NCBI GenBank assembly: GCA_002239025.1
Contig: MPNM01000012.1
Span: 1 to 64,000, forward strand
Direction of reading: 5' to 3'
DNA length: 64,000 bases
DNA from: Chloroflexi bacterium bin125
GTDB lineage: Bacteria; Chloroflexota; Dehalococcoidia; Bin125
A program made the translations under genes and the position numbers. Below the pieces are notes generated by a model, which saw only the letters and a program-made list of their open reading frames with translations, searched no databases and was not told the origin of the DNA. Below, one piece after another: positions 27,170 to 36,759 of the stretch (position 1 is the stretch's first letter; each line of letters begins with the position of its first letter).

Positions 27170-29560
27170 ATGCAAGACGCCGAAGAACTGAGGCGCGAGA
27201 ACCAGGAACTGAGAGAGCGTTTGTCCAAGCTCAGCGAAGCCGGACTGCGCATCACCGAAGAACTCGATCTCGAAACTCTGTTGCGCGAGGTGCTCGACCG
27301 CGCGCAATCCCTCACCGGAGCCAGCCGCCTGGGGATGACGATTCTCAGCGACACAGGTCAGATCGAGGATTTCGTTAGTTCTGGCCTGAGCGATGAAGAG
27401 CACAGATTGACCCTGGAGTTGCCCGGCGGAGACCAATTCTTCTCATACTTCAGCACGCTCTCTCGACCTCTGCGGGTCGCGGACTTTCCTGCGTTCATCG
27501 AGTCGGCCGGCCTGCCTGGCTGGCCACCGAACATGTGGCCGACCAAGAGTTTTCTCAGCGCTCCGATTCGGCACGAGGGACGCTACGTCGGCAACCTCTA
27601 CCTCGGCAACAAAGAAGGCGGCGGCGAGTTCAGCCAGCAGGACGAGGAGACCCTGGTGCTGTTCGCCTCGCAGGCGGCGATGGCGATCGTCAACGCACGC
27701 CGTCTGCGCCGTGAGCAACGCGCCCGCGCCGACCTGGAGACCCTGATCGATACCTCGCCGATTGGCGTCGCCCTGCTCGATGCCCGCACCGGTGGCGTGC
27801 TGAGTCTCAATCGTGAAGCGCGACGGATTTTCGACAGCCTTCGCGATCCAGACCAAACACCCGAAGAGTTTCTTCGGGTGATGAGCTATCGACGTGGCGA
27901 CGGCAGTGAGTTCACAATGGCCGATTTACCGATTGTTACGGCCCTCAGTACTGGCGAAACGGTGAGGGCTGAGGAGATCGTATTGCAGGCGCCCGATGGT
28001 CGCAGTGTGACAGCGATCGTGAACGCGTCGTCAATCGTCTCCGATGACGGAAATGTCGAGTCAGTCGTCGTGACCATGCAAGATTTATCGACGCTGGAGG
28101 ATCTGGAACGGATGCGTGCAGAATTCCTGGCCATGGTCAGCCATGAACTGCGCGCACCGCTGAGTTCGATCAAGGGATCCACCGCGATACTGCTGGGCTC
28201 GGACCTGTCCCTCGACTCTGCGGCAGTAGTGCAGTTTCATCGCATCATCGACGAACAGGCTGACCAGATGCAGGCGTTGATCACCGACCTGCTTGATGTG
28301 GCCCGAATCGAAGCGGGCGCGCTGTCCGTGTCGCCTCAGCCGACCGAGGTTGACGACCTGATCGACCGTGCCCGCAGTGCGTTCGTCAGCGGTGGCGGAA
28401 CGGACCATATCGAGATCGAAATCCCACCTGACCTGCCGCAATCGATGGCGGACCAGCGGCGAATCGTTCAAGTACTCGTCAATCTGCTGACCAATGCTGA
28501 GCGCGCTACGGTGGACGGCTCGCCGATCGGCCTGAACGTGGCGTTGCAAGGTGTCCAGATCGAGTTCACGGTCAGCGACACCGGCGGCGGAATCACACCT
28601 GAACAGTTGCCTCACCTGTTTCGCAAGTTCTCCCGTCGGGACCTGCCTCGGAATGAGGGACAGGGCGATTCCGGATTGGGCCTGGCGATCTCGAAGGGAA
28701 TCGTCGAGGCGCATGGCGGTCGTATTTGGGCCGAGAGCGATGGACCGGGGAGGGGAGCCCGATTCAGCTTTAGCCTGCCGGTGGCCGAATCCGGCGCCAT
28801 TCTCGAACAGCCCGTCGTATTGCCGGATGCGGAGTCAAGTAGCTCGGTCGTCCGCCGCCGCACCCCGATTCTCGTCGTTGACGACGATCCGCAAACGCTT
28901 CGCTATGTCCGCGATACGTTGACCAAGGCGCACTTCCAACCGATCCTGACTGGCGATCCGAGCGCAGTCGTTCGATTGATCGCCGAACATCGTCCCCATC
29001 TCGTCCTGCTCGACTTGATGCTGCCGGAGACCGACGGGATCGAGCTGATGGAGGCCGTTCCCGCGCTCCAGGAACTGCCAGTGATCTTTCTCTCTGCGTA
29101 CGGGGGAGACCAACGAGTGGCGCTCGCCCTCGAGAAGGGCGCAGACGACTACATCGTCAAACCATTTTCCCCCACCGAGTTGGTCGCCAGGATCCACACC
29201 GTCCTGCGCCGCTGGGTTGGCGCCGCGTCCGCCACGCCTGCCCGCCCGTACGAGCTGTATGACTTGTCCATCAGTTTTCCAGATCGAACAGTGCGGCTGT
29301 CCGGCGACTTGCTAGAGCTGACTGATCTGGAGTACCGCTTGCTCTATGAGCTTGCCACCAACCCGGGCCGTGTGCTAACCCACGCCGAGCTGTTGCGCAG
29401 CGTGTGGGGGCCCGGACACGCAGGCAAAACGGGAGTGGTGCGCACAGTGATTAAGCAACTCCGGCGCAAGCTCGGTGACGACGCGGCCGACCCGAAGTAC
29501 ATATTCAACCAGCCACGGGTCGGATATAGCGTGCCCAAGCCAGACGGGCAGGGCTCCTGA
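27170..29560 (+). CDS. Single-chain phosphorelay: GAF-PAS-HisKA-HATPase-receiver-winged helix (copy 2)
   Basis: 796 residues from the ATG at 27170 (AGAGGTGA 5 nt upstream). Same order as the protein at 18382-20796: N-terminal coiled coil, GAF (about 30-180), PAS-like (about 190-290), HisKA with H325 (AMVSHELRAPLSSIKGS), HATPase (NLLTNAERA, DTGGGIT, SGLGLAI), receiver with D615 (LVLLDLMLPE, LSAYGG, IVKPF), and winged helix (VVRTVIKQLRRKLG, GYSV). The kinase core and receiver are highly similar between copies; the GAF domain differs most, suggesting different input signals. With no membrane segment, it must sense a cytosolic cue. Confidence 0.92.
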   Translation: MQDAEELRRENQELRERLSKLSEAGLRITEELDLETLLREVLDRAQSLTGASRLGMTILSDTGQIEDFVSSGLSDEEHRLTLELPGGDQFFSYFSTLSRPLRVADFPAFIESAGLPGWPPNMWPTKSFLSAPIRHEGRYVGNLYLGNKEGGGEFSQQDEETLVLFASQAAMAIVNARRLRREQRARADLETLIDTSPIGVALLDARTGGVLSLNREARRIFDSLRDPDQTPEEFLRVMSYRRGDGSEFTMADLPIVTALSTGETVRAEEIVLQAPDGRSVTAIVNASSIVSDDGNVESVVVTMQDLSTLEDLERMRAEFLAMVSHELRAPLSSIKGSTAILLGSDLSLDSAAVVQFHRIIDEQADQMQALITDLLDVARIEAGALSVSPQPTEVDDLIDRARSAFVSGGGTDHIEIEIPPDLPQSMADQRRIVQVLVNLLTNAERATVDGSPIGLNVALQGVQIEFTVSDTGGGITPEQLPHLFRKFSRRDLPRNEGQGDSGLGLAISKGIVEAHGGRIWAESDGPGRGARFSFSLPVAESGAILEQPVVLPDAESSSSVVRRRTPILVVDDDPQTLRYVRDTLTKAHFQPILTGDPSAVVRLIAEHRPHLVLLDLMLPETDGIELMEAVPALQELPVIFLSAYGGDQRVALALEKGADDYIVKPFSPTELVARIHTVLRRWVGAASATPARPYELYDLSISFPDRTVRLSGDLLELTDLEYRLLYELATNPGRVLTHAELLRSVWGPGHAGKTGVVRTVIKQLRRKLGDDAADPKYIFNQPRVGYSVPKPDGQGS

Positions 29561-29789
29561 GGCCTGTTCCCCCGGAGTCGCCGATACCGTCAGCCCCATT
29601 GGGTGTTGTCGGTCGCGGCCCGCTCGGCGGCTGTGTAGGAAGTTCCGGTTCCGGTCGGAGCCTAGACTCGTCCAAGCTTTAGCAGATTCGCGCAGATGCT
29701 AATGAGCTGATCCACATGATTGCGCTGTCTTTTGCGGTAATCGTGCGATCCTCGTGATCCGTTCCGGTCCGTCGCAGCAGAGTGGGGAT
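29561..29789. other. Intergenic, nothing assigned
   Basis: Short non-coding stretch between the kinase and a dead transposase. The start GAGGCCTGTTC at 29558 vaguely resembles the inverted repeat of the local IS family but is too degenerate to call an end. Confidence 0.3.
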
Positions 29790-30461
29790 GGATGGCGGTG
29801 CGGCTCGGGTGACCAGATGACGATCAGACGAAGCTGAGCGATGAAGAGTGTTCGCGGCTGGAGCCGTTGCTGCCTCGGACGGGCAAGCACCTCAAGATTC
29901 CCCACCGCCAGGTGCTCGCTGCCGCGCGAGTTCGGCAACCAGCACACGATCTACGTGCGGCCTCGACCGTTGGGCCTGGGCCAGCGTGCTGGAACGGGTG
30001 GTGCAAGCACTGAAGCAGGTGTAGTGGTCGAGTCATACATGCACACGCTGTCGCTGGACAGCACGATCATCCACCTGCACATGCACGGCACCGGAGCGCG
30101 GCGAACCGGGGACGTCATGCAATCGGCTACTCTCTGGGCGGTCTGACCACGACGCTGCATGCCCTGGTCGCCACCGACCGTGTCCCGTTGATCATCGGAC
30201 TCGGACCTGGTCAGCGCCACGATGCGCCCTGTGCCGCGAATTGCTCCGCCGTCTCGGTTCGGCCAGCAATCAACCCTATCTCGTCATGGACCGCGCCTAC
30301 GAAGACGACGCGACTCGACGCTTAGCGCTCGACCTCGGCTATCGGCCCAAGCGCTTCCACTGGGTTGACACTCGTTGCGACAAACTCGAAGTGATCTTCC
30401 TCGCCACCACCCACCTCGTGCTCATCTACGACATGCTCAACTCAATGTGAACAGGTCCTAG
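29790..30461 (+). pseudogene. IS5-family transposase remnant with right inverted repeat
   Basis: Pieces of an IS5-group transposase appear in shifting frames: LSDEECSRLEPLLP, then HLKIPHRQVLA, SLDSTIIHLHMHGTGA, GRSDHDAACPGRHRPCP-type junk between frames, then YLVMDRAYEDDATRRLALDLGY with RPKRF and the tail 'DKLEVIFLATTHLVLIYDML'. The second catalytic Asp (MDRAYE) and the C-terminal helix are recognisable; the middle is shortened. The right end ATGTGAACAGGTCCTAG (30445-30461) is the reverse complement of the left end seen at 3654. It cannot transpose. Confidence 0.75.
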
Positions 30462-30504
30462 ATGACAACGCGGTTCTAGCTCGGAGTCGGTCAACTCCCA
30501 AGGG

Positions 30505-30650
30505 GGAACGTCAACTCGAAGGTTCTCGCTTTTGGGAAGTTTGGTGGGCCTAACGAGACCGTACTGCGAACTTTTTCCTGGGAGATCGTGCTGTAGGCAC
30601 CAACTCAGGAACTCACGAAGCTTCACTGCGTTCGAGTCGCAAACCGCGTA
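30505..30650. repeat. Dispersed repeat, copy A
   Basis: Member of a five-copy family (others at 37511, 50392, 60752, 62711). Left part GAACGTCAACTCGAAGGTTC, then a core at 30537-30573 reading AAGTTTGGTGGGCCTAACGA to CTGCGAACTT, whose ends (AAGTTTG / CGAACTT) form a short inverted repeat. A further tract up to about 30650 is shared with copy B and includes TGCGTTCGAGTCGCA. It abuts and overlaps the end of the hsdR remnant on the other strand. Confidence 0.8.
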
Positions 30651-31000
30651 CGGAGCTGCGGTTGGTCTCGAGGGCGTAGTTGAAGGCGAGTTGGTCTTCG
30701 GTGAGGTCTGGTTGCTCTCCGCGAGCCCTTGCCTCGCGCATCTCGGAGAACGACTGCCCCTGCGCGACGTTCATGCGGCGGCGGGTGGCCAACTCTCCGA
30801 AGAAGAGTTCTGCAGGAGCTCGGCGGCGAGGTTGGGGTGCGGCATGCCCTACACCTCGGTGAGGAAATCGGAGGAGAGGATGGGGATGTCGGTCGCGTCG
30901 AAACCGGTTGCTTCGAAGAGGTCAACGTTGCCTGCGGGGTCGACCGCGCGGGACATGAACTGGCGTACCGCGTGGTCTAACTCAACGTCCGTCTGGACCT
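30613..31000 (-). pseudogene. hsdR: Type I restriction enzyme R subunit, C-terminal remnant
   Basis: The minus strand encodes NVDLFEATGFDATDIPILSS, DFLTEV, a TAG stop (30849-30851), then GMPHPNLAAELLQ, a frame change, and LFFGELATRRRMNVAQGQSF, SEMREARARG to a TGA at 30613. This matches the C-terminal helical region of HsdR ('IDIF-x-x-AGL-x-x-PDISILS-x-x-FL-x-x-V-x-GM-x-x-x-NLAVELL-x-KLL-x-x-E-I-x-x-R-x-x-x-NVVQ-x-x-SFSEML'). Motor and nuclease domains, HsdM and HsdS are absent. The system is dead here; the stop and frameshift lie in an otherwise well-conserved segment, so decay looks recent. Confidence 0.75.
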
Positions 31001-31905
31001 TCACTCGGTGGCGGCGATGACCAGGGGTACGACAGCGCGTGGCGACGGGAAGCCCTCAGCCTCGGACATGGCCTCCTCGTACACCTCGAGGTGGGCGATC
31101 TGGCGCTTGGTTGTGGCGTACTCGATTGTGAACTCGAAGGGTGCGGGGCCATCGATGCCGCCACCCATCGTGAAGCCGTTTGCCAGTTCCTCACCCGTGC
31201 GGTCAAGGAGTCGCCACTGCACGTTCGACTCGAAGGTGCGCGAGCAACCACGAACTGTGAACCCATTCGCGACCTCCTCGCCACTAGCGGGCGAGGTCAG
31301 GATCACAAGTGAGGCGTCGGGCAAGCTCTGATCACAGACGAAAGCGTCGGCGCCCCCGTAGCCGGAGATCTCCTGCAGTAAGTCGCCCGCAAGGCGGAAC
31401 CGGCGAATGACGAAGATCGAGGGACGCTCGGAAACCAACCGTCAGGCGGCCGAATGTGGATCGCTGCAGTGATGATGCCCTCGTGAATGGAGATCCCTCC
31501 GACGCGGATGCGGTCACCAAGGAGGACGGCTTCACGGTCGCAGAGTTCGCCTTCCTTGCTGAGCAGCGCGTGTAGGTAACGGAAGTTCCCACTGCCACTC
31601 GGGTGTTGGATCGTCACGGCGGCGACGTCGGCGATGCCGTCGCCATCGAGATCACCGAGGGTCCACTCGCCGAGGTGGATCACGAGTTCACTCGGAGAGC
31701 CGGGCGCCCGGAACTCGCCGTCCTTGAGTCTGGCCGTGCCGGAGTCGGTGTGCTCCGTCCCAATGGTGGCCGCCTCAACGGCCTCCCCGTCCACCCCAAC
31801 GAAGTCGGGTACGTCACAAGACGCCGACAGCACAGCTGCGAAGAGCAGCACGCCCACGGCCGCCACGATGCGAGCAGCTCGCCGAGGCCAGTCTCGCATC
31901 AACAT
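31001..31905 (-). pseudogene. Lipoprotein with Gmad2 domain, split by a frameshift
   Basis: The first part (from the ATG at 31905, GAGG 9 nt upstream) is a lipoprotein: signal ending AAVLSASCDVPD, then a domain with LGDLDGDGIADVAAVTIQHP and LLGDRIRVGGISIHEG, a pattern common in secreted Chloroflexota proteins. Near 31434 the frame changes; the second part continues SERPSIFVIRRFRLAGDLL and a Gmad2 Ig-like domain (LTSPASGEEVANGFTVRGCS, FESNVQWRLLD, LEVYEEA, VVPLVIAATE), ending at the TGA at 31001. The two parts fit together as one protein of about 300 residues. One indel separates them, so this may be a recent mutation or an assembly error. Confidence 0.7.
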
Positions 31906-31928
31906 TGCGACGACCTCGCGGTCAGGCT

Positions 31929-32560
31929 TCAATCAGGAGTAGTCCAAAGGCGTATCGCTCGCCCGGTCAGCCCGGTCAGCCCGATCAGGCATGCGACTAC
32001 CGTATCCAGAACGTCCACGGTCTGCAAAAGCTCACCCATAGCAAGTGAATCGGAATGATCGGGCTGGGCCGCAAATTGGTCCAGTTTGTCGCCGCGGAAG
32101 GCGATGCGACGGAAGCGCTTGAGGCGGCAGCAAGAGCGCTCGACTTCGTTGCGCCGGCGATAGTGGGCGCGGTCGTAAGCCCAGGGCCGGCGACGGTTGG
32201 ACTTGGGCGGGATGATCGGCTCGTAGCGGAGTTCTCTGGCGAGCCGCCTTGTGCGGCCCCCTTCGTCGGCGCGGTCCATGAGCAGTCGGGGCGGCCGGAG
32301 AACGGCCCTTCGGCTGCCTGATCAGATAACAGCGAGAGCGCCAGCGGGGTGCGCTCGCCGGCCGCGACGACGTGCAGGTTGCAGGTCAAGCGGCCGCCCG
32401 TTCAAGCCGGGGGCAGGCTGCGCGATCGGACGGTCGCCTGGCCCCTGTTCCTCGGCGCGCCAGTTCCGCGCGCGTGAAGCTTGACGATCGTTCTGTCCAA
32501 GGTCAGCGTGTCCAGGTCCCCATATCGGCCAGCGCCTCGCGCTGTAGCTCAATGGCCACG
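31929..32560 (-). pseudogene. IS5-family transposase remnant (C-terminal half)
   Basis: The minus strand encodes MDRADEGGRTRRLARELRYE, PIIPPKSNRRRPWAYDRAHY, RRRNEVERSCCRLKRFRRIA, the typical second-Asp and Glu regions of IS5/IS427-type transposases (normally MDRAYEGD and NEVERFFRRLKRFRRI). Upstream, LHVVAAGERTPLALSLL lies in a different frame. The N-terminal half is unrecognisable and no inverted repeats could be paired. It belongs to a different lineage from the remnants at 3654 and 29790, judging by the residues. Confidence 0.75.
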
Positions 32561-33007
32561 CGCTGTAGCACGCCCGCCCTGGTAGAGCACGTACTGCCAG
32601 GCGTCCTACACCTGACGACGAGGAACATTGAGCTGATTGCTCGGTGGCGGCAGCAACGGCTGCGGTCGCTAGTACTGCGCGTACTGCGCTCACTACGCGA
32701 ATGGTGGTGGTTCGACTCGGGTTACAAGAACGTATGGAAGACACCTGAACATCGAGAGGGGTTTTCAGAGAGAGAGAGAGAGGTGCGAATTCCGTGCTGC
32801 GGCGTAGCCAAGAACTCGGATGACTCGAAGGCTCCTGGGTCTACAGGTCGCCGATGGATGGCGGGATCACGCATTTCATCTACACGCAGATCGACCGAAT
32901 GCGCAGCGGAGCTGTGCTCGATGCCGCGCACTCGGAGATCTTGCAGGCGACGCAAGCGGGGCCCGACCTGGAACGCCAATCGTCACCTGCCGGCGCTAGC
33001 GGGCGAT
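32561..33007. other. Non-coding gap with GA microsatellite
   Basis: No gene seen. Positions 32767-32782 are an AG dinucleotide run of eight units. Around 32680-32700 the phrase TACTGCGCG is tandemly repeated with variation. The rest looks like decayed sequence between a dead transposase and the 3' end of the next minus-strand gene. Confidence 0.5.
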
Positions 33008-36000
33008 CTACGAGCCGCCGCAGGCGTCGAGGTTGGGCTGCACAGGCGTGCTCCAGAAATCGTTGCCGGCGAAGTCGTAGGTCTGGGTGAAGACCGGTTC
33101 GGATTCCACGTTGACGCTCAGTGAGTCGGCTCCTTTGATTGCGGTGTAGAACGCCGCATCGTCGGTAGGTGAGACCGCGTACCAGCTGGAACCAAACGGC
33201 CACACATTCCATGTACCCGTTTGGGGCGGACCGTCGCCAACTCTCCATGTGACCTGGACGGTATCGTCAGCGATGAATGCAGGTGTAGCTCGGCCGATTC
33301 CGTAAATCGCTACGCCAAGGCCGTCGGTTCTGCAGGCGACTTCGATTAACGAACTGTAGCCAGCCGACTCTCCACCCGTTTCGTTGGGAACGGTCAATAG
33401 GATTCTCGTGTGTTCCCAGGTCGAACCGAGTATCGTATTCGCCTCGTAGGAAACATCGCCCTGCTGGGTGAGTTGAACGTCAGTCACCGGCGGCGTCCAG
33501 TCGGGAAGCGGCATCGCCACGCACTTGTCGAATGCATCAATGACCGGAGCGTCGAACATCGTCCCCAGGTCAAGACCCACCACGATGGACGGCGCTCCTA
33601 CGACTTCCAGGTCGAGCAATGACGCTTCGCGCCACGCCGCGACGACAGGGGTCGCGTCAATCGGACTGAGGTACCTGAAAGATCCGAGCTCAGTCAAGTT
33701 CCAAGTTTCGTGTTGGGTCGTGCCACCGTCCAGGCTCCATTGCGCGATCGTTTCTTCCCCGCTCAAAGAATCGAGCAACGAACCTATTAAGTACAGGCGC
33801 AATCCCGCCCCGCTACACCAGGCGTACAACGTGATATCTACCACGTTGTCCTGTGTGACGTGGCTTACGTACAGCAGACTACTAGGAGTGGATCCCGGGC
33901 CTCGGGACCTACTCCAGCCCACCTGGCTTGACCTGTCATTTAGGCCTTGCGTTTCGCCCGAAGTGCTCAGTGTCGGGGGCGGCTCGCGCGTCTCGCCGGG
34001 CTTGTAGTAGCCGCACTCGTCTAGATTCTCCTGGACCGGCGTATCGAACATGCCGCTGAGGTCAAAGACCAGCGGAGCCAGACCGCTGGCAGGAATGGTG
34101 ACCGTCATGGTCGAGGCGGCTCGCAATCCTGCCAACAGCCTTGTCGCGTCACTTCGCCAGACATTAAGATATCTCAGGTCGGAATCTGGGAACAAGCCGA
34201 CTGCCCATGAGGATGTCTCAGCCGGGCGATCATCAATCGACAGGATGACATCTAATTCGTCACTGTCAATGTCGCTCAGGTTCCCGATTGAGAAGCGTAG
34301 ACCTGAAGCTTCATAACAAGATATCTCCAGGTTCACGAATCCTTCCGGCGCGTCTGTTGATGTAACGGTGTTCGTGACTGAGGAGTAGACACTACCGTCC
34401 GCAAACTTCATCGCGCTGTAGCTAACAGCCGCCGAGGCATTCCCCTGGACATTTGCGATAGGCACATATGTCGCGTTCGGCGGCCATAGAGCTCGACCGC
34501 AGTTATCGATGTTCGGCTGTACCGGCGTTCCAAACAACGCCGTCAGGTCGAAGGAAGCCCGGACGATGGGGCGGAGCGGGAACTCGTACTCCAGAGTCGC
34601 GCCGCCTCGCAGGCGATCGAGGTCAGTCTGGAAGTTGGCGAAACTCCAATCCGAATCCGTGGTCTGCAGGGTCCACGCTTCGTCAAGCCACTCCCCGTCA
34701 TCAACACGGCTTCGAACCGTGTAGTCACCCATTGCAGAGGGAAGGTGGAGAATCTGGAACCCAAGCCGCCCCTCCCGACAATCAATGGTCAACTCTATTG
34801 ATCGTCCATCGTCGCCGGTTGCTTCACCAGTCTGGTCAAGACGCACCTCTGATCGGCGTTGCCCGCCGAGCCATTCCGGGTACCGGACGGAGTACGTCGC
34901 CCCGGCGTCAGTGACCCCTAGTTGCGCCTCGGTGATCGGCCGCCAGGACGGATCGATGTAGTTGCCGCACTGATCGAGGTTGGGCTGGATTGGCGTCTCA
35001 AACATGCCGGCCAGGGCGAACGTGGCTGTACTCGATCCGGCCGTGACGACGAGCGAGTCCGCGCGTCGCACCCGCTCAATCATCCGTACCGTGTCGGTAG
35101 GACGCAAGGATGCGGAATCATCGTTTGGTATCACGTTCCAGTTGGCCGCCGATTGTGCACCATCGAACGCCAGAGTGATCGCTCCAGTCGAGGCCGCCGA
35201 AGCACCCAGGAGTTGGATTCGGGACACGTCAGCGAAGCATCCAACTTGCAGCGCCAGGCCCTGGTCGCTCTGAGCCGTGATGACCGAGTTCAGCTTTGCC
35301 GACTGGTCAATCTCTGCCGAGTATGAAAGCGATGCCGTTCGGTAGCCGCTACGCAGGATGGGATTGATCGCATCTTGCACAGTGCGTTCGGCCTGGGCAG
35401 GGAGAGTGATCCTCTGTGAGGGAGCGACCTGGACCGGGACGGTCACCGGAGTAGACGACAACCAGTTGGTCGCCTCGCCGAACGCCGGCATGTACCGGAC
35501 TCGAGGCAAGATGTTCTCGCTCCAGCCGTCCTCGGTCCGTTGCTGCACCGCGAATTCGATCCGATCGTCATCTCGCAACTGTGCTCGGATCCGGAGTTCT
35601 GTGTGCCCTGATTGGTCGGAGGTCGAGGCATCTCCGCCGCAATGGACGAGATTGTCGTAGACCGGAAGCGCCGACAGCGCAGCCAGATCGATCGTTGTCG
35701 TCAATGCAGGTGTTGTGTCAATGGAGAGCGTGAGCGCGGAACCGGCGCCCAGCAGACTCTGGGCCAACCGGCTATCTGCTAGGGCGATCAGATCGGTCCC
35801 ACTCTCGACTGGCCAGGCGGCGCGTCGCTCAGAAGAGCTGGCGCCGCCGTCGACGCTCCAACGGACGTTGATTTGCCGCGCCGTCGCAGTCGAGCTGATG
35901 TCGCTCGCCAGCCCGCCAAGTGTGACGGAGGTTTCGCCGTCCTGGCAGGTGATCGTCGTCCGCAGTTCACCGTCGGGAGCACCCGTTGCGGCGCTATAGA

Positions 36001-36448
36001 CGGATACCGACGTGACCAGGTCCTCGTCCGCGTCGTGGAAGGCCGAGTAGCGAATATCGCCCGCCCAATCCTCGATCCCGCTGACCAGCGTCGTTTCGGT
36101 GCGAGGCGTCGCCTCGAACTGTTCACTTGGAACCAGTCGACCTCGACCCGACTCGTCGACTTCCAGAATCAGCGTGGAACTGCGTAGCCATCGGCCGGCA
36201 CGGACAGAGGCTGGATTGAATGCATTCACGCGCGGCTCGACCGGAGCTGTGTATTGGCCAGAGCCGTCCAGCGCCCGCAGTCCAAACTGCACTCGACCAG
36301 TGTCAAGTCGCTGAGCCGAGATGCGCACGTTTGCATCGGCGCTGACTTCCTGAGCACCGGCGCTGAAGGACGGGATGTTCCAGCCGAGTGTCAGTGCGGC
36401 AACAACTATCGCGCCCGCCAGGGCGGTGACGCTGATGATTCGCTTCAT
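33008..36448 (-). CDS. Large exported repeat protein with cysteine-marked modules
   Basis: About 1146 residues from the ATG at 36448 (GAGGAG 8 nt upstream; signal MKRIISVTALAGAIVVAALT). After an N-terminal domain (ISAQRLDTGRVQFGLRAL ... GRWLRSS) shared with the protein at 12539-13126, it is built of about six modules of 140-170 residues. Each ends in a hallmark 'FDL-x-x-MF-x-TPVQ-x-N-x-D-x-CG' (TPIQPNLDQCG, TPVQPNIDNCG, TPVQENLDECG, TPVQPNLDACG) and holds a second Cys near 'L-x-x-x-C-x-x-x-x-L-x-x-x-I' in its middle, so one disulphide per module is likely. Module 2 repeats the N-terminal pattern (LRDDDRIEFAVQQR). I do not recognise a named family. Location outside the membrane is supported; role unknown. 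Confidence 0.85.
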   Translation of the reverse strand: MKRIISVTALAGAIVVAALTLGWNIPSFSAGAQEVSADANVRISAQRLDTGRVQFGLRALDGSGQYTAPVEPRVNAFNPASVRAGRWLRSSTLILEVDESGRGRLVPSEQFEATPRTETTLVSGIEDWAGDIRYSAFHDADEDLVTSVSVYSAATGAPDGELRTTITCQDGETSVTLGGLASDISSTATARQINVRWSVDGGASSSERRAAWPVESGTDLIALADSRLAQSLLGAGSALTLSIDTTPALTTTIDLAALSALPVYDNLVHCGGDASTSDQSGHTELRIRAQLRDDDRIEFAVQQRTEDGWSENILPRVRYMPAFGEATNWLSSTPVTVPVQVAPSQRITLPAQAERTVQDAINPILRSGYRTASLSYSAEIDQSAKLNSVITAQSDQGLALQVGCFADVSRIQLLGASAASTGAITLAFDGAQSAANWNVIPNDDSASLRPTDTVRMIERVRRADSLVVTAGSSTATFALAGMFETPIQPNLDQCGNYIDPSWRPITEAQLGVTDAGATYSVRYPEWLGGQRRSEVRLDQTGEATGDDGRSIELTIDCREGRLGFQILHLPSAMGDYTVRSRVDDGEWLDEAWTLQTTDSDWSFANFQTDLDRLRGGATLEYEFPLRPIVRASFDLTALFGTPVQPNIDNCGRALWPPNATYVPIANVQGNASAAVSYSAMKFADGSVYSSVTNTVTSTDAPEGFVNLEISCYEASGLRFSIGNLSDIDSDELDVILSIDDRPAETSSWAVGLFPDSDLRYLNVWRSDATRLLAGLRAASTMTVTIPASGLAPLVFDLSGMFDTPVQENLDECGYYKPGETREPPPTLSTSGETQGLNDRSSQVGWSRSRGPGSTPSSLLYVSHVTQDNVVDITLYAWCSGAGLRLYLIGSLLDSLSGEETIAQWSLDGGTTQHETWNLTELGSFRYLSPIDATPVVAAWREASLLDLEVVGAPSIVVGLDLGTMFDAPVIDAFDKCVAMPLPDWTPPVTDVQLTQQGDVSYEANTILGSTWEHTRILLTVPNETGGESAGYSSLIEVACRTDGLGVAIYGIGRATPAFIADDTVQVTWRVGDGPPQTGTWNVWPFGSSWYAVSPTDDAAFYTAIKGADSLSVNVESEPVFTQTYDFAGNDFWSTPVQPNLDACGGS

Positions 36449-36759
36449 GCCTTGCTCCTCTTGGCTCTGAGATGAGGCACAGGTACGCATGCCTTCAACC
36501 GAGAGCCAGCCTGTGACAGAGGCTGGCATCTCCCCCCACGACGCGGTAGGGCGATGGACAAAATTATCGCTTTGTCTTTTCCCTGCTCTCAAGTCCTCAG
36601 ATTTCTAAGTTCCATTGGCACAAACCGGCTTGTTGCATGTGAGCAATTGAGTTTCATACTCCGTGGCGGACACAGATCGAGTGAGTGGCGTTGTAGAAGG
36701 GACGCGGCGAGCCATGCAGGTCTGGGACCACTGGAGCGACACAGGACAGGAAGATTTGG

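Noticed and set aside
32372-33124. A 250-codon plus-strand frame
   Set aside because: It crosses a dead transposase, a GA microsatellite and the antisense of the repeat-protein C-terminus; low-complexity translation and no ribosome-binding site.
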